From NCBI GenBank assembly GCA_963555705.1, contig OY743184.1, positions 21,729,859 through 21,793,858 on the forward strand: a DNA stretch of 64,000 bases, read 5' to 3'. Positions 34,284 to 46,545 of the stretch are shown here, in pieces. The translations under genes were made by a program, and so were the position numbers. This DNA is from Ligustrum vulgare. Taxonomy: Eukaryota; Streptophyta; Magnoliopsida; Lamiales; Oleaceae. Numbering within the stretch: position 1 is the first letter of the stretch; every line of letters begins with the position of its first letter. A model generated the notes under the pieces. That model made no database searches and was not told the origin of the DNA. It was given only the letters and a program-made list of their open reading frames with translations.

Positions 34284-35610
34284 ATGGGGGACAACAATCA
34301 AGGTGGTGTCAATCCCGCTATTGATGAAGATGATAGCCCAATGGGGCAATTCATGGTCCCTCTCATCACTCAAAATCGAGGAAGCTTCACATATCTCCCA
34401 TTTGGACGTCCGAACTTTCATCTAAAAACCGGATGTGATAAATCTCTTCAAGGGGCATCTACAATTCTATGGAATGACCGAGGAGAATCCATTTACTCAC
34501 ATCTCGCGATTTTTGGAGATGTGTAGTAACTTTGATTATCCGGGAATTAGCAAGGAGGCTATCAACATGCGGTTATTTCCACATACCCTTAGAGATGGAG
34601 CGCTTGAATGGTTAGATGCCAACCCGGTTGGAAGTATTACAACATGGAATGATCTTGCTCAAAAGTTCACTACAAAATACTTTCCTCCGTCAAAAGTGGC
34701 TAAATTGAAGAATGATATCTCCACATTTCGACAACTTGACACCGAATGTTTCTATGAGGCATGGGAAAGATTCAAGGAGATGTTGAGGAAATTTCCAAAT
34801 CATGGGTTCACCAAGCAAATGGAAGTTCAATATTTCTATCTTGGGATGAATCCATCTAGTCGAGTGACGGTTGATTCGGCTTCCAATGGAGCTATCACTA
34901 CAAAATCACCTAATGAGGCAATTGAGCTCTTTGAGAGGATGGCTAGTCACAATTCTACTTGGCCAACCGACCGCATGGTACCAAAGAAAGCCGTGGGAAT
35001 TCATGAAGTTGATGCATATGCGGCTTTATCGGCAAAGATGGACCTTCTATTCAAGAAGTGTGATGATTTGTCTTCTCAACATACGGTAAAAGCAATCTAC
35101 CCTCCTATTCTATTTGTGATGTAAGTGGAGCAACACACAAGGTTAAGGAATGTCCCATGCTCAAAATGGCTTCTACTTCAAATGAACAAGTGAATTATGC
35201 ACAAAATTTCAACCGACCACAAGGCAATCCTCACTCCAACACATACAATCCGGGTTGGAGGAATCATCCGAATTTTTCTTGGTCCAACAATCAAAATCAA
35301 GTAAAGCCTCCTGATTTTGTTCAACCTCCCGGTTTTGTTCAACCTCCACCACCCCAAGAAAAGAAGCCTTCCATGGAGGAGATACTCATGCAATACATGA
35401 ACAAGACTAATACTATTCTCCAAAATCAAGCGGCTTCTATCAAAAATTTTGAGACTCAAGTTGGGCAATTGGAAAAAATGATGACGGAGAGACAACAAGG
35501 AGCCTTGCCAAGCAACACCTAGGTTAATCCAAGGGAAAATGTGCAAGCCATCACTACAGAAAGTGGAATTCAATTATCGAAAATCACGATAAAGCAATAT
35601 GTGGCACAAT
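34284..35610 (+). pseudogene. Athila-type gag, frameshifted
   Basis: The start ATG (34284) opens a frame that passes to another near 34430. The main 229-codon piece (34435-35124) is a clear Retrotrans_gag domain, with an HISRFLEMC segment, an LRDGALEWL segment and an FTTKYFPPSK segment. A zinc-knuckle remnant at 35115-35156 reads CDVSGATHKVKEC, so the second Cys is Ser. A Pro/Gln-rich linker and a coiled coil (35157-35522) follow, ending at a stop. Gag would form the particle. At least two frameshifts or stops break it. Confidence 0.82.
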
Positions 35611-36420
35611 CCTAGGTGAAAGAAAAAGGTAATGAGCATGTTGAGGAGGTGAATGAAAATGATGCAACATTGAAGGAAAGTGGGGAGACTTCAACAAAGG
35701 TGCCTACTCCAGTGAAAGCTTATGTGCCCCCATTCATTTTCCTCAAAGACTCCAAAAGCATAAGGTGGATGCACAATTTGGCAAATTTCTTGAAGTCTTC
35801 AAGAAACTTCACATCAACATACCATTTTTCGATGCATTAGTACAAATGCCTATGCAAAGTTTATGAAAGACATCCTTTCAAACAAAAGGAGGCTAGAAGA
35901 TCATGAAACTGTGATGCTCACGGAAGGGTGTAGTGCCATACTACAAAACAAATTGCCTCCAAAAATCAAAGATCCAGGGAGTTTTACTATTCCTTGTACT
36001 ATTGGTGATTTAACTTTTGGAAAAGCATTATGTGATCTTGGTGCTAGTATTAATTTAATGCCTTTGTTTATTTTCAGGAGATTAGGCATGGGAGAGGTGA
36101 AGCCAACCACAATTTACAATTGGCCGATCGCTCTATTAAGCACTCGCGTGGTATTTTTGAGGATGTGCTAATCAAGGTGGACAAATTCATCTTCCTTGCC
36201 GATTTTATCATTCTTGATATGGAGAAAGACCTTGATATCCCAATCATCTTGGGAAGACCCTTCCTAGCAACCGGTCGGGCTTTAATAGATGTGCAAGGAG
36301 GCAAATTGATATTGAGGGTTCAAGATGAGCAAATCACATTCGACATCATGAAATCCATTAAGTATCCCGCCGAGGTAAATTTATGCTCCCGAGTAGACAT
36401 CATTGATCAAGAAGTGGTTA
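35611..36420 (+). pseudogene. Athila-type aspartic protease region
   Basis: After a charged linker (35616-35840), the frame 35863-36171 carries the protease active site as CDLGASINLMP, the Athila form with DLG in place of DTG or DSG. A frameshift near 36120 passes to the next frame, where the second strand ends in an ILGRPFLAT motif. Both halves of the single-domain protease are therefore present but in different frames. It would have processed Gag-Pol. Confidence 0.8.
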
Positions 36421-37922
36421 CATCATTCATTTATGGGCCATCTAAGGATCCCCTTGAGACTTGCATTGCTCACTCTATAACCACTAAGGGAGAGGATGAT
36501 TTAGACATCGGAAGGATGTCACAACACTTGGATACTTCCAAATTTTATCCCTTCAAGAAGAGGCCATATTTTGAAGAATTGGGAGAGAGCTCTTCTCCGT
36601 CACTACCCTCCATTCAACAAGCCTCAACTCTTGAGCTCAAACCTCTTCCATCACATTTGAGGTATGCATACTTGGGTGATTCTTCTACTCTTCCCGTTAT
36701 TATCTCGAATTTGTTGGATGAAGTGGAGGAAGAAAAACTACTTGAGGTGTTGAAAATGCATAAAATGGCTATTGGGTGGACTATGTTGGATATCAAGGGT
36801 ATTATCCCTACCTTGTGCATGCATAAAATCCTCATGGAGGATGACTTCAAACCAACAGTGAAGCACCAACGCCGTCTAAATCCAAACATGAAGGAAGTGG
36901 TGAAAGCCGAGGTATTGAAGTGGTTGGATGCGGGAATTATCTATCCAATCTTGGATAGTGCATGGGTGAGTCCCATCCAATGTGTTCCAAAGAAAGGAGG
37001 TGTCACGGTGGTTGAAAATGAGAACAACGAGCTTATTCCTACAAGGCCCGTGACGGGATGGAGAGTGTACATTGACTACCAAAAGTTGAACAATGCCACT
37101 CGAAAAGATCATTTTCCTCTCCCCTTTATTGACCAAATGCTTGAGAGGTTAGCGGGGCATTCCCATTTTTTTTCTTGGATGGATACTCGGGCTACAATCA
37201 AATTTTAATAGCCCCCGAAGATCAAGAGAAGACCACCTTCACATGTCCATATGAGACTTTTGCTTATAGGAGGATGTCGTTTGGTCTTTGCAATGCACCG
37301 GCTACTTTTCAACGTTGTATGATGGCCATATTCTCCGACATGGTGGAAAAATTCATCGAGGTATTTATGGATGATTTTTCAATTTTTGGTTCTTCTTTCA
37401 ATGAATGCTTGGATAATCTTGATTTAGTGTTGAAAAGATGTGAATAAACTAATTTAGTGCTTAATTGGGAGAAATCTCATTTTATGGTGAGAGAGGGCAT
37501 TGCACTTGGCCACCGGATTTCACAAGGGGGGATTGAGGTTGATAAAGCCAAAATACAAGTTATTGAGAAATTGCCTCCTCCTACTTCGGTGAAAGGCATA
37601 AGGAGTTTCTTGGGGCATGCAGGCTTCTATAGGAGATTCATCAAGGATTTCTCTAAAATCACTAAACCTCTTTGTTCTCTACTTGAGAAGAACAACACTT
37701 TCCATTTCTCTCAAGAGTGCCTATTGGCTTTCAACACTCTTAAGGAGAGGCTTATCTCCGTTCCTATTATTGTGGCCCCGGATTGGAGCTTACCATTTGA
37801 GCTCATGTGCGATGCTAGTGATTATGTCGTGGGAGCGGTTTTTGGGGCAAAGGAGAGGTAAAGTGTTGCATGTGATCTACTATGCAAGCCGAACATTAAG
37901 TGATGCTCAATTGAATTATGCC
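36421..37922 (+). pseudogene. Athila-type reverse transcriptase and RNase H start
   Basis: The frame 36120-37208 holds the fingers and palm start, with an HQRRLNPNMKEVVKAEVLKW segment, a GWRVYIDYQKLN segment and an FPLPFIDQ segment. A frameshift near 37180 moves to 37175-37447, which carries the FMDDFSIFG catalytic block, the usual Athila variant of YVDD. A stop (37444-37446) precedes the thumb and RNase H start (37457-37861). The RNase H start (ELMCDASDYVVGAV) is present, but the domain is cut at about 37922, where LTR sequence begins. Confidence 0.85.
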
Positions 37923-38084
37923 ACAACCAAATTTTTATGTTACTTGCCTTTTCTTTTAAAATGAAATCAATTATTTTAGTTACAAATCAATCAATCCTCG
38001 TGGGTACGATAACCCGGACTTCTCTAGTCCACTTTACTACTTGAACGCGAACCGTGCACTTGCGGTATACTATTTTAGCGAACA
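37923..38084 (+). repeat. Truncated 3' LTR of the Athila-type element
   Basis: About 160 bp matching 33882-34040, ending TTTTAGCGAACA before the CACAC duplication. It is joined directly to RNase H at a shared CCACAACCAAAT/CCACCAAAT-like word. Confidence 0.85.
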
Positions 38085-38089
38085 CACAC

Positions 38090-41000
38090 TCCCATCTACA
38101 GCTCTAAGAACTCCACCCAAGCCAATTTAATCCAACATCATTTCTAATTGTGGCATCCACACTTAGAATAAACCCATCCTTAACACTTGAGGGGTTCTTC
38201 CATGTATTCGGCTGCTGAAAATGTGTCTGTCCAGATTGCTTCCCGACTGTGATTGCCCACTGAAAGGATTCTAATTGAATTAATAAAACAGTGCTACTAA
38301 AAGCTACTTCAGCTTCCTTACCTTCGTGCATAAGCTGCTTTCTTCTGTGCCAAACATATCCCATCCCCATACATATTATCTCAGCAATTTCCTTAGGAGA
38401 AAAAGACAGCACATGATGGAGGAAGCTACTGAGTTCCAGCCACCCTCCAAACATCAATCCCTCCTTCAAAAAATTCCATACATTCAGTTTCTTCCAAAAA
38501 TTTTGTACCCAGTAGCACTGCAAGAAAAAGTGCACGTCGGTCTCCCAACATTTACATCACGGACAAGATATTTGGCCATTTTGTTTCCTTTTCACCAAAT
38601 TACTATTAGTGGGAATAGAGTTCTTAAGAATTCTCCACGTGAGATGTCGAAATCTAGGTGGGATGTTAAGGTTCCACACCAGTTTCCACAAAGGAGTATC
38701 CACCACACTGCCACTCCCACTCCCACTCCCACTCCCGTCACCACTGCCAGCTTTTTGATTTAACAAATGATACCCGCTCCTCACTGTGTAATCTCCATGA
38801 GGAGAGTGATGCCAGATTAAGCAATCTTCCTAGTCTCTAGCATTGATAGGGACTGATAAAATGCGATTCACGACGACCGGCCAGAAAGAGTCCTTTATTA
38901 CATTTTCGTTACAACCTCCATTCGATCGATCAATTCACTGACCCTTGAAACCTGGTCATGTCTTAGTGTCATCAGTTTGAAGGAGGAACTATCCATCAAC
39001 CAATTATCATCCCAAATATTGATACTTTGTCCATTGCCAATCCTCTAGAGAGAACCCTTCAAAATTACTTCTCTTCCCCATAATATACTCTTCCAAACAT
39101 GGGAGCTCCCCGGTTTATCCCGCGCTTGTAGGAATTGGGAATCAGGAAAATACTTATCCTTCAAAATGCGAGTCACCAAAGAGTCGGGATTATGTATAAG
39201 GCACCATCCTTGTTTAGTAAGCAAACTTTGGTTAAAATTGCTCAACTTGTGGAATCCCAGGCCACTCTCATTTTTTGATTTGCACAAAGAATCCCAACTC
39301 ATCCAAGCTAGCTTCCTGTCGCCTTTTAAAGATCCCCACCAAAACTGAGAAATAAGGCTTTGCATCTCCACAAAAAGGCAGTTAGGTAATCGAAAATACT
39401 CATAATATACGTGGGCATGGATTGCAAAACTGCCTTTATCATAACTTCACGTCCGGTATAGGAGAAAGACCTTCGATTCCAAGTTTGAATTTTCTTCCAA
39501 ACCTTCTCTTTTAACTCCCTGAAAGTTTTCATCTTACTTTTCCCCACCACTGATGGCAGCCCAAGATATTTGTCATGTCTTTTGTTCACATCAATATTTA
39601 ACACAGCTCCCAATTCCCTTTTTCGATCCATTCCAACATTTGGTGAGAATGTAATAGAGGTTTCGTCCATATTAACGAGTTGTCCAAATGCTTTTCCATA
39701 CACCTCAAGAATCTGTAAAATAGAGTTTGCATCCCTAAGATCCGCCCTTGAGAAGATAATAGAATCATCTACAAAGAGAAGAAGACTAACTCGTGGACCT
39801 CTTCTCGAACATTTCATACCCAACAGATTATCCTGAACCTCCTCTCTATTAATCAGACTTGAGAACGCCTCCGCACAAAGAATAAAGAGATACGGTGAAA
39901 GGGGACAACCTTGTCTGAGTCCCCTAGACGGCTTGATATGTCCCTTATAACAACCTTTGATGGTAAAGCAGAATTCTGGAGTAGATATGCAGTCATTAAT
40001 GCACCGAATCCAATGTTCAGGGAATCCCATATGCTTTAGAATTGCACCAATAAATTGCCACTCCACTCTGTCATACGCTTTACTCATATCCAATTTGAGT
40101 GTCATAAATCCTTTAGAACCGTTATTCTTTTTCCCCATCGAATGAAGAACTTCAAAGGCAGCGATTGCATTATCAGTAATAAGTCTTCTAGGGACAAAGG
40201 CACTTTGGTTGCTGGATATCAGAGGAGCTAAAACCTGCTTCAACTTGTTTGCTAGACATTTTGAAGCAATCTTATACAAAACATTACATAGAGCAATAGG
40301 TCTGTAATCTAGCATAGACTCAGGTTTAGCTTTTTTGGGAATTAAAACAATAGTAGTGCAGTTAATAGATTTTACAGACTGACCACTATTGAGCACCCTA
40401 AGACAGGCAGAGGATACGTGATCTTTGAGGATATCCCAATGTTTTTGATAGATAATAGCTTGGAATCCGTCCACTCCTGGTGCTTTATGTGGTCCCATGC
40501 TGAACAGAGCCGCCGTGACCTCCTCTACAGTAAAAGCTTTTGAAAGATTCTGAATATCCTCATCAGATAAAGATCGCTCACTATTCTGAACTCCATCAGC
40601 AATTTCTATCTCCGACGGACCACTGCTGGTAAAAATTGAAGCGTAATACGCCTCAATGTGTGATATTATCTCATCTTCCTGCACCAGTACTTGACCATTC
40701 ACACCTTTCAAACTATAGATAGTATTTTTTTCCTTTCTCCTAGATGCATGTTGGTGGAACAATTTTGTGTTTCGGTCGCCATCTTTAAGCCAATCTGCAC
40801 GGGAGAGTTTTCACCAGAAACTTTCAGTTATGCTTTCAAGTAGTTCAATCTCCTTCTCCAGTGCTTTTATTTTCTTCATATGATCACCTGGACAATGTGC
40901 ACTCAAAAGTTTCTCCCTCCTTTTCTCCATAAGAATAAGCTTTCTCTTACTAATGTTGAACTTCATTCCCCATGCCATGAATTCCATCTTCGTATTTGCC

Positions 41001-41175
41001 AAATTACAATTGACATCTGCAAACGGGTCCACTTCCTCCTCTACTCTGTCCCAAGATCCCAGAACTGTTTCATCTAATTTAACGTATTCTACTTCCCGAA
41101 TCCAGAAAGGTTCAAACCGGAATGGAAAAATCTTTCTGTTATATCCAGTCAAATATACACCACATCCTTGGGACC
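38090..41175 (-). pseudogene. LINE reverse transcriptase, zinc region and RNase H start
   Basis: In element order: the endonuclease-RT linker (41152-40811), RT (40762-39326, 478 codons), thumb and connection (39371-39045), zf-RVT (38784-38557) and the zinc-region end with the RNase H start (38535-38104). RT motifs include KAPGVDGFQ, an IVLIPKK-to-DYRPIAL stretch, LDMSKAYDRVEW, GLRQGCPLSPYLF and a catalytic block reading LLLFVDDSIIF. Plant L1 enzymes usually have FADD, so Val is unusual. The zf-RVT part contains a Gly-Ser run (38715-38745 region) from a hexanucleotide expansion. Frameshifts separate the pieces. Confidence 0.88.
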
Positions 41176-41180
41176 GTATG

Positions 41181-43694
41181 TGTAGCGACCAAGAATTTTT
41201 CGCGCATTTAATAATTATTTTTAAAATTATGAAAACCGTGCCGCTGCGATCTCACCCAATTTTTAAGTTAACGTCGCGACGTATTCGTCTAGCCAAGTCG
41301 AGAAATGTAAAGTCCATTCGATTTTAAGTAAATTCCGAATTTCTAAGATTTTATTATTTTATTTATTTATTTAAATTATTATTTTCAAAATCATTTTAAA
41401 TTCCAAATTACGTCAAACTCATTTTATCAAATTCATTTTCCGACCCAGTTGATTCACGCGTATTATTTTTCTCGAATTCCTTACATTGCTTGTCAAAGTT
41501 TCCAAACTACCCTAATCCATCCATACATTCCACCAACCACATCAATCTCATACCCTATCAATTCTCATACTCTACATCACCCTCACCAACCCACTCCATA
41601 TTATACATCATCAGAATTTCCTCTCCCTGCACCAACCACAATTTTGATTTCCCAACTTTTACGAAGCCACCCTCACACAGCCAAAGCTCGACCAAGGACC
41701 ACCACCCAACCGCCTGCAGCACCACCATTTTCGTCCACTGCCCAGCCACAACCCACTCACCTCCTTCACCATCATCATCAGTAGCTCACAGCCATAACCA
41801 TCTTATTTGAATCATCACCATCTTCACCACAACCCAGTCATCAACACCACTGCAAAGCCACTACCGCCACCAACCACTCACAAACCATGATCAGCCAACA
41901 CCCAGCCCCGAGCTTCAATCCATTACCCCATCAAGCTGCTAAAGCATTTCCCAAACCGTCCACCGCAACCAACACCGGGCATCACCACCACCGTACGATA
42001 GCCACGGCCCAAACAGCCCAGTCCCAAACCAACCCCAAATCAAACCCAAAATCCAAAAATAACTTACCCAAGCTACTCACCTTCGACCGCCGCTTCTTCG
42101 ACCGGAGTTTCACCGGAAATTACACTCCTAGATCCGAAATCAAGCCTCAATTTTCCCCTATTTTGACACCCAATGTCGATCCCATAGCCTCCCCACCATT
42201 CGCCTTCGGCGCCGCCAAGTAATGGCGGCGATTCTGCTAGAGATGGTACCGGCAGTGCGCCACCGGAGAGGAGAGCTCCTCCCCTCTCTCGCCCTCCTCT
42301 CTCTCTGTCTCTGATTTCAGAATGGGAATGGAGAGAGAGAGATATTTTGATTTTAATATTTTGATTTTTCAAAAATTGCAACTTAGTCCCCCAAGTTTTT
42401 AAAGTTATGTATTTCAGTCCTTATAGTTTTAAACTTAACATTTCAGCCCCTTTAGTTTTTAAATCGTTTTAAACAGTTCTTTCATTTTAAAAATCAATTA
42501 TTTCAATCCCTACAGTTTAATATCCATTTTGAGTTGCAACCCAAGTTTTGAAAATTTACATTTTTGTCCCCAAAGTTTCAAATGTTTCATTTCGGCCCAT
42601 GAGTTCAAATATTTTAAAACTCTATCCTTTAATTTAAAAATCTGTCATTTTCAGCCTGAATATTTTAATAGCATTTTATTCGAGTCCTGAAAGTTTTGAA
42701 AAACTCCATTTTAGTCCCCAAGTTTAAAGGTATTCATTTTAGTCCCGCAACTTTCAAATCAGAAATTTCAGTCCCTAAATTTTATTCATCATATTGAACT
42801 ATAAATTTCAAAAGACTAATTTAACTTATTTTTCTAATTGGCTAGACGAGGCGTACGGAGATTTAAAGGATTGAAGTCATTTCCCGCTCTATTTTGCACT
42901 CGTTGAATTTAAGGTAGACTCGCCCCTATTAATTGATTTAAATTATGATTGCATGTGAATGTGTATGTTATGTAACTTATGTGAAAGTCATTTTTATGAA
43001 AAGAGACGAGAATGTATTTCTTCGGAAATATTTATGTTGTTATACTTGTCATAACTTGTATGCTTTTATGCATGAGAAAGAAAGAAGAGAATATCTTGCA
43101 AGATAAATGATAATGTTATACATAACTTACGTGCCTTAAGTGCACGAGACGAGACTACCCACACCCGATGATTTTAAAGAGCCTATGATTTTTCAAAGAG
43201 AAGTCACGTGCTTTAATGCACAAGAAGAGACTACACACACCCTATGATTTCTAAAGAGCCTGCATTTATGTGTTCAATTATATTGTAGATTAATTAATTG
43301 GCGATTAGTCTACTGAGTATTTCTATGAAATGCTCATGTCTATTTTAACAATATTTGCAGATTTCGGAGAGGGTGGCAAGTGATGGATGATTGTGGCAGT
43401 AGTCGTTAAATAATTGAGAATCTTATTTTGATGATCCATATTTCTAAACTTTGATTATTTTGAGATTTTCAATTATTTGAGAAATTATGGCATTGCCAAA
43501 TGTTTGGTATTATTAATGGCTTGATTCATTATTTTGAATTGTTTCACAAATGTTTTCAAGTTTTATCGACCATTACAGTGTATTTAATGTTGCCAAAATT
43601 GAATTTCAGTTATTTCTTCCGCTAAAATATTATTTTAAAAGTTAGACCAGACGATGACGTGGTAAATCGGGTATTTAGAACTTGGGGCGCTATA
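41181..43694. repeat. 2.5-kb Gypsy-like solo LTR inserted in the LINE
   Basis: TGTAGCGACC...GGGCGCTATA, with GTATG on both sides (41176-41180, 43695-43699). A copy with AAGAA duplication lies at 46927-49420. The terminal pair TGTAGCG/CGCTACA is mutated at the right end here. Inside are CAC/CCA-rich stretches and many TTTAGTCCC-type words. The size and ends suggest a chromovirus of the Tekay/Del type, but no coding part is present to confirm it. Strand not determined. Confidence 0.85.
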
Positions 43695-43699
43695 GTATG

Positions 43700-44436
43700 A
43701 GAATCGGTCTATGGTCGGACTTCGAGAACGCTAGGTTCTCTACAACCCCCAAGGGAAAAAGTCCCCTCTACCCTTCATTAGACACTTCTCTGTCGAGTCT
43801 AGCTTGGATGTGTCCAGCCCCCACTCTGCCATTCGACCAAGTCATCAAAGGTCCTTTAGTCCCCAAATCCATCAACCCGCACTCACTTAACACTCCTCGA
43901 AAATTCTCCATGTGATTGGGCGTGAATCACTCGAAAATTATTTTGTTGATTTAACCGTCTGAGAAAATCCCAAGACAAGCCCCTATCAGTTATTCTCGGA
44001 TTACCATAAAAGCCTGTAAGCCTCCACACTTCACCACTACATCAATGTGTCCTATAGAGAAAGACTCAACCCTCACATTCAGACTGTTTTGCCATAACAT
44101 CAGTAGACCCCTACTTCAACCTCTCGCGTCCACAACGAAATTAGAGTCAAACCCCAAAGTAATTTGTACCTGCTCAGCTCTAGCATTACCTAATCTAGTC
44201 TCGGATTGAAAAACTAGATTATGGGAGAATGTCCGGATCAACTTCCGAAGAGCGAAAACAGTCCCAAGGTTCCCCAGCCCCTGGGTGTTCCAACAGAGCC
44301 CGATCGTTGTGATCGGCGGTCTTGTAGAACAGGACTCGTTGTTTCTATGGAAACATCAAGTGGGACAGCCTCCAAGACATCTATGTCCAATCTTCCGCGC
44401 TTGTCCCCCCTCAGGTTTTCGAACAGAGACGCTGGT
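43700..44436 (-). pseudogene. LINE apurinic-type endonuclease, broken
   Basis: The minus strand encodes remnants of the EEP endonuclease that nicks the target in L1 retrotransposition: a GLGNLGTV start, a SETRL element, a DLGTKGPLMTWSNGR segment, a RLDREVSN segment and a closing SDHRPIL motif with its Asp-His pair. Several in-frame stops occur between the blocks. The domain begins next to the hAT insertion (44437) and ends next to the solo LTR (43694), both of which interrupt the open frame. Confidence 0.8.
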
Positions 44437-45830
44437 TAGGGCTGCACAAAAAAACCGTCAAACCGCAAACCGAATCGTAACCGTTGGTTTTAAACTGTTG
44501 GTTCGGTTCCACGTGGACCCGCCAATATTTTCAAACCAAACCAAACCAAACCGTTTCAAAATGGTTTGGTTTAGGTTTCAATTTTTAAAAACCGCTTAAA
44601 CCAAACCAAACCGCTAATTTTTTTAATTAAAAAATTAATTTTTATTCATTTAAATTTAGAGTTTTTTGTCAAAAATTTTCAAATTTATCTAATGAATAAA
44701 AGTTCTTGTCTTTTTTTTTTTTTTTTTAAAAAAAAGTTATTGTCTAATGTCCAACCACAAAATCTGATTAACCTTTAACTCATACCACTTTTTAACAACA
44801 TACTCCAATCCTAAAATTCCATTAACATATAACCCACACCATCCTTAAATCACATACTCCAACCTCAAAAGCTCATTTAATAGAGATTAAAAAAAAAACG
44901 TTCTCACTTCTTAATTCAATCATTAATTTTCTGTTTTCATTCGTCTTCATTGTTTCCTTCCAACTTCAAAGTTCCTCTTCACTAATATCAATTAGATTCT
45001 TATAATAATAGACAGAGGTGATAGGTGTACTTTCAATTTCTTCCTGCATTTGATTTTATTTTAGAGAGTCATGGAAGATGTTTCGATCTATATCAGAAGG
45101 TTCGAATCAGGGTAAGAATTTGAATATCACTTGTTTAACTTTCTTTGCAAGCAAAATCATTCGATTATTTTATTTATTTTCTTAGAATTTACTCCTTGTT
45201 AAATTTCAGAATCTGGACAACAAAGATAAGTTAGCAAGAAGAGAGACAAGACAAAATATTATTACAGTGAAAAATTGTATAAGCATCATGCTAATAATTG
45301 CGGTACTTGTACTTTATCAAATCATATCACACATTTATGCAAGAAAAGTATCCGTATATGGTTTCAAATAAAAAGCAAAAAAAGAATGACTAGCTATGGT
45401 ATGTCTTAGAATAGTGATTTTTCTAAGAATTTTGATGACGATGACTTATCATGTTTGTTCGGAAAGAAGTTAGAGAACAAATAAAATGCAATTACAAATT
45501 TACAATTGTTTTTTAACTTCATGTTTTTATTTTGAATTGAAAACAAATTCGAATGAATTTAACATCTAACATTATTAATTCTCGTATTTGCTTATATATT
45601 AACTTATTTTATCTTTATATTAAAATATATGAGTTAATTTAACGTTTAAAATATATTATATTATGTCGATAGGTAAAAACCGCGGATTAAAACCGAACCA
45701 AACCGCAAAAAATGGTTTGGTTTGTAAAATGAAATGGTTTGGATTGGTTTGAGAAAATGCCAAACCGCTTGAAATGGTTTGGTTTGAAAATATGTCAAAA
45801 ACCGCTCAAACCGGACCGCGTTCACCCCTA
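44437..45830. mobile_element. hAT transposon derivative in the LINE
   Basis: Ends TAGGGCTGCAC and, inverted, TAGGGGTGAACG. A perfect 8-bp duplication ACGCTGGT flanks it (44429-44436, 45831-45838). Subterminal regions are packed with AAACC/GGTTT words on both sides (44520-44610, 45675-45820). Near 45228-45350 the plus strand retains a decayed BED-type zinc-finger segment with Cys and His residues, a trace of a lost transposase. It is non-autonomous at 1,394 bp. Confidence 0.88.
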
Positions 45831-46545
45831 ACGCTGGTAATATTCATTTTCCGAATGACTCCCTCATTTCGGCTTTCCTTCCTCTACTTGCATTCCTAAT
45901 CATTAAGCTTTTAATAGGGGATATTGTAGACTTGCGTCGGGTTTGCTGTGGTACCCTCTTCCATCCTCGTCCTCGTTTTGCCACTCCCCCCTGCCTCACG
46001 TTATTTTGGTGAAGCAACTTCCCACCTTTCTCCCCATCCACTTCCTCAATACCAATTTCAACCTCCTTTAGCCCATCCCCAGAGACAGTAAACTCACCCT
46101 CCATCAAAGCAAAAGTTTCCCCATCTGCCACTACAGAATGATCTCCCCCTACACCTTCAACGTGTTCTGAAGTTCCATTCGAACTTCCTTCTGGGGATTT
46201 ACCGATTGCATTCTCAGGGCCTGCCACTATCGCCCTTCAAGTATTTCCATGATAAACCAGACAAGGTGTTGAGGAACCCTGTCCGCCTATTCCTCGGCTA
46301 TTCTTGTCATCCCTCTATGCTTCTTCCCGCCGAGCTCACTGTCCACATGGGCCTGCAGCCAGAAGTTTCCTAAATAGCAAGGGGGCATTAAGCTAGGCTC
46401 CGTATTTGAATTCTTCCTTTCGTATTGGTACCTCAGAGCTAAAGGAACACTCCTGGTGTCGGTGCCCGATCAAACCGCATTGATAACAAAAGTATGGCAA
46501 CCTTTCGTATTGGACTATTAGAAACAAATCTTCGTTAAAAGATTT
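45831..46545 (-). pseudogene. LINE ORF1 C-terminal part with zinc knuckle
   Basis: On the minus strand a knuckle CYQCGLIGHRHQEC near 46450-46490 is complete for CX2CX4HX4C, as in plant L1 ORF1 RNA-binding proteins. A broken segment follows, and then an open 127-codon piece (46227-45844) rich in Gly, Glu and Val that ends in a basic tail. The upstream RNA-binding domain of ORF1 is not seen; the sequence stops being LINE-like near 46520-46545. ORF1 protein would coat the LINE RNA. Confidence 0.7.

Larger units (their letters stand above)
32400..38084 (+). mobile_element. Athila-type Gypsy retrotransposon with a large 3' deletion
   Basis: CACAC on both sides (32395-32399, 38085-38089) shows both outer ends are original and that the target was the LINE RNase H. 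The left LTR is 1,641 bp, the right only about 160 bp. A tRNA-Asp primer site, gag, protease and reverse transcriptase follow the left LTR. The sequence then jumps within RNase H to LTR position about 33885 at a short shared word, removing integrase, any env-like region and most of the 3' LTR. The deletion happened after insertion. Frameshifts affect all genes. Confidence 0.9.
31979..46545 (-). mobile_element. L1-type LINE in antisense, split into four pieces
   Basis: Pieces in element order are 46545-45831 (ORF1 end), 44436-43700 (endonuclease), 41175-38090 (reverse transcriptase, zinc region, start of RNase H) and 32399-31979 (RNase H end and tail). Three later insertions separate them, each with its own target duplication. 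Removing these leaves about 4.9 kb, short of a full plant L1, so the ORF1 N-terminus is probably missing. A short T run at 31979-31985 is the antisense A tail. I could not identify the LINE's own target duplication. Several stops and frameshifts make it inactive. Confidence 0.85.

Noticed and set aside
36874..37208. Treating the Athila RT as an active polymerase
   Set aside because: A frameshift near 37180 and a stop at 37444-37446 separate its halves, and integrase is absent.
41449..42222. His/Pro/Thr-rich overlapping frames
   Set aside because: They come from CAC/CCA-rich stretches inside the solo LTR; the same composition occurs at 47330-47700 in its sister copy.
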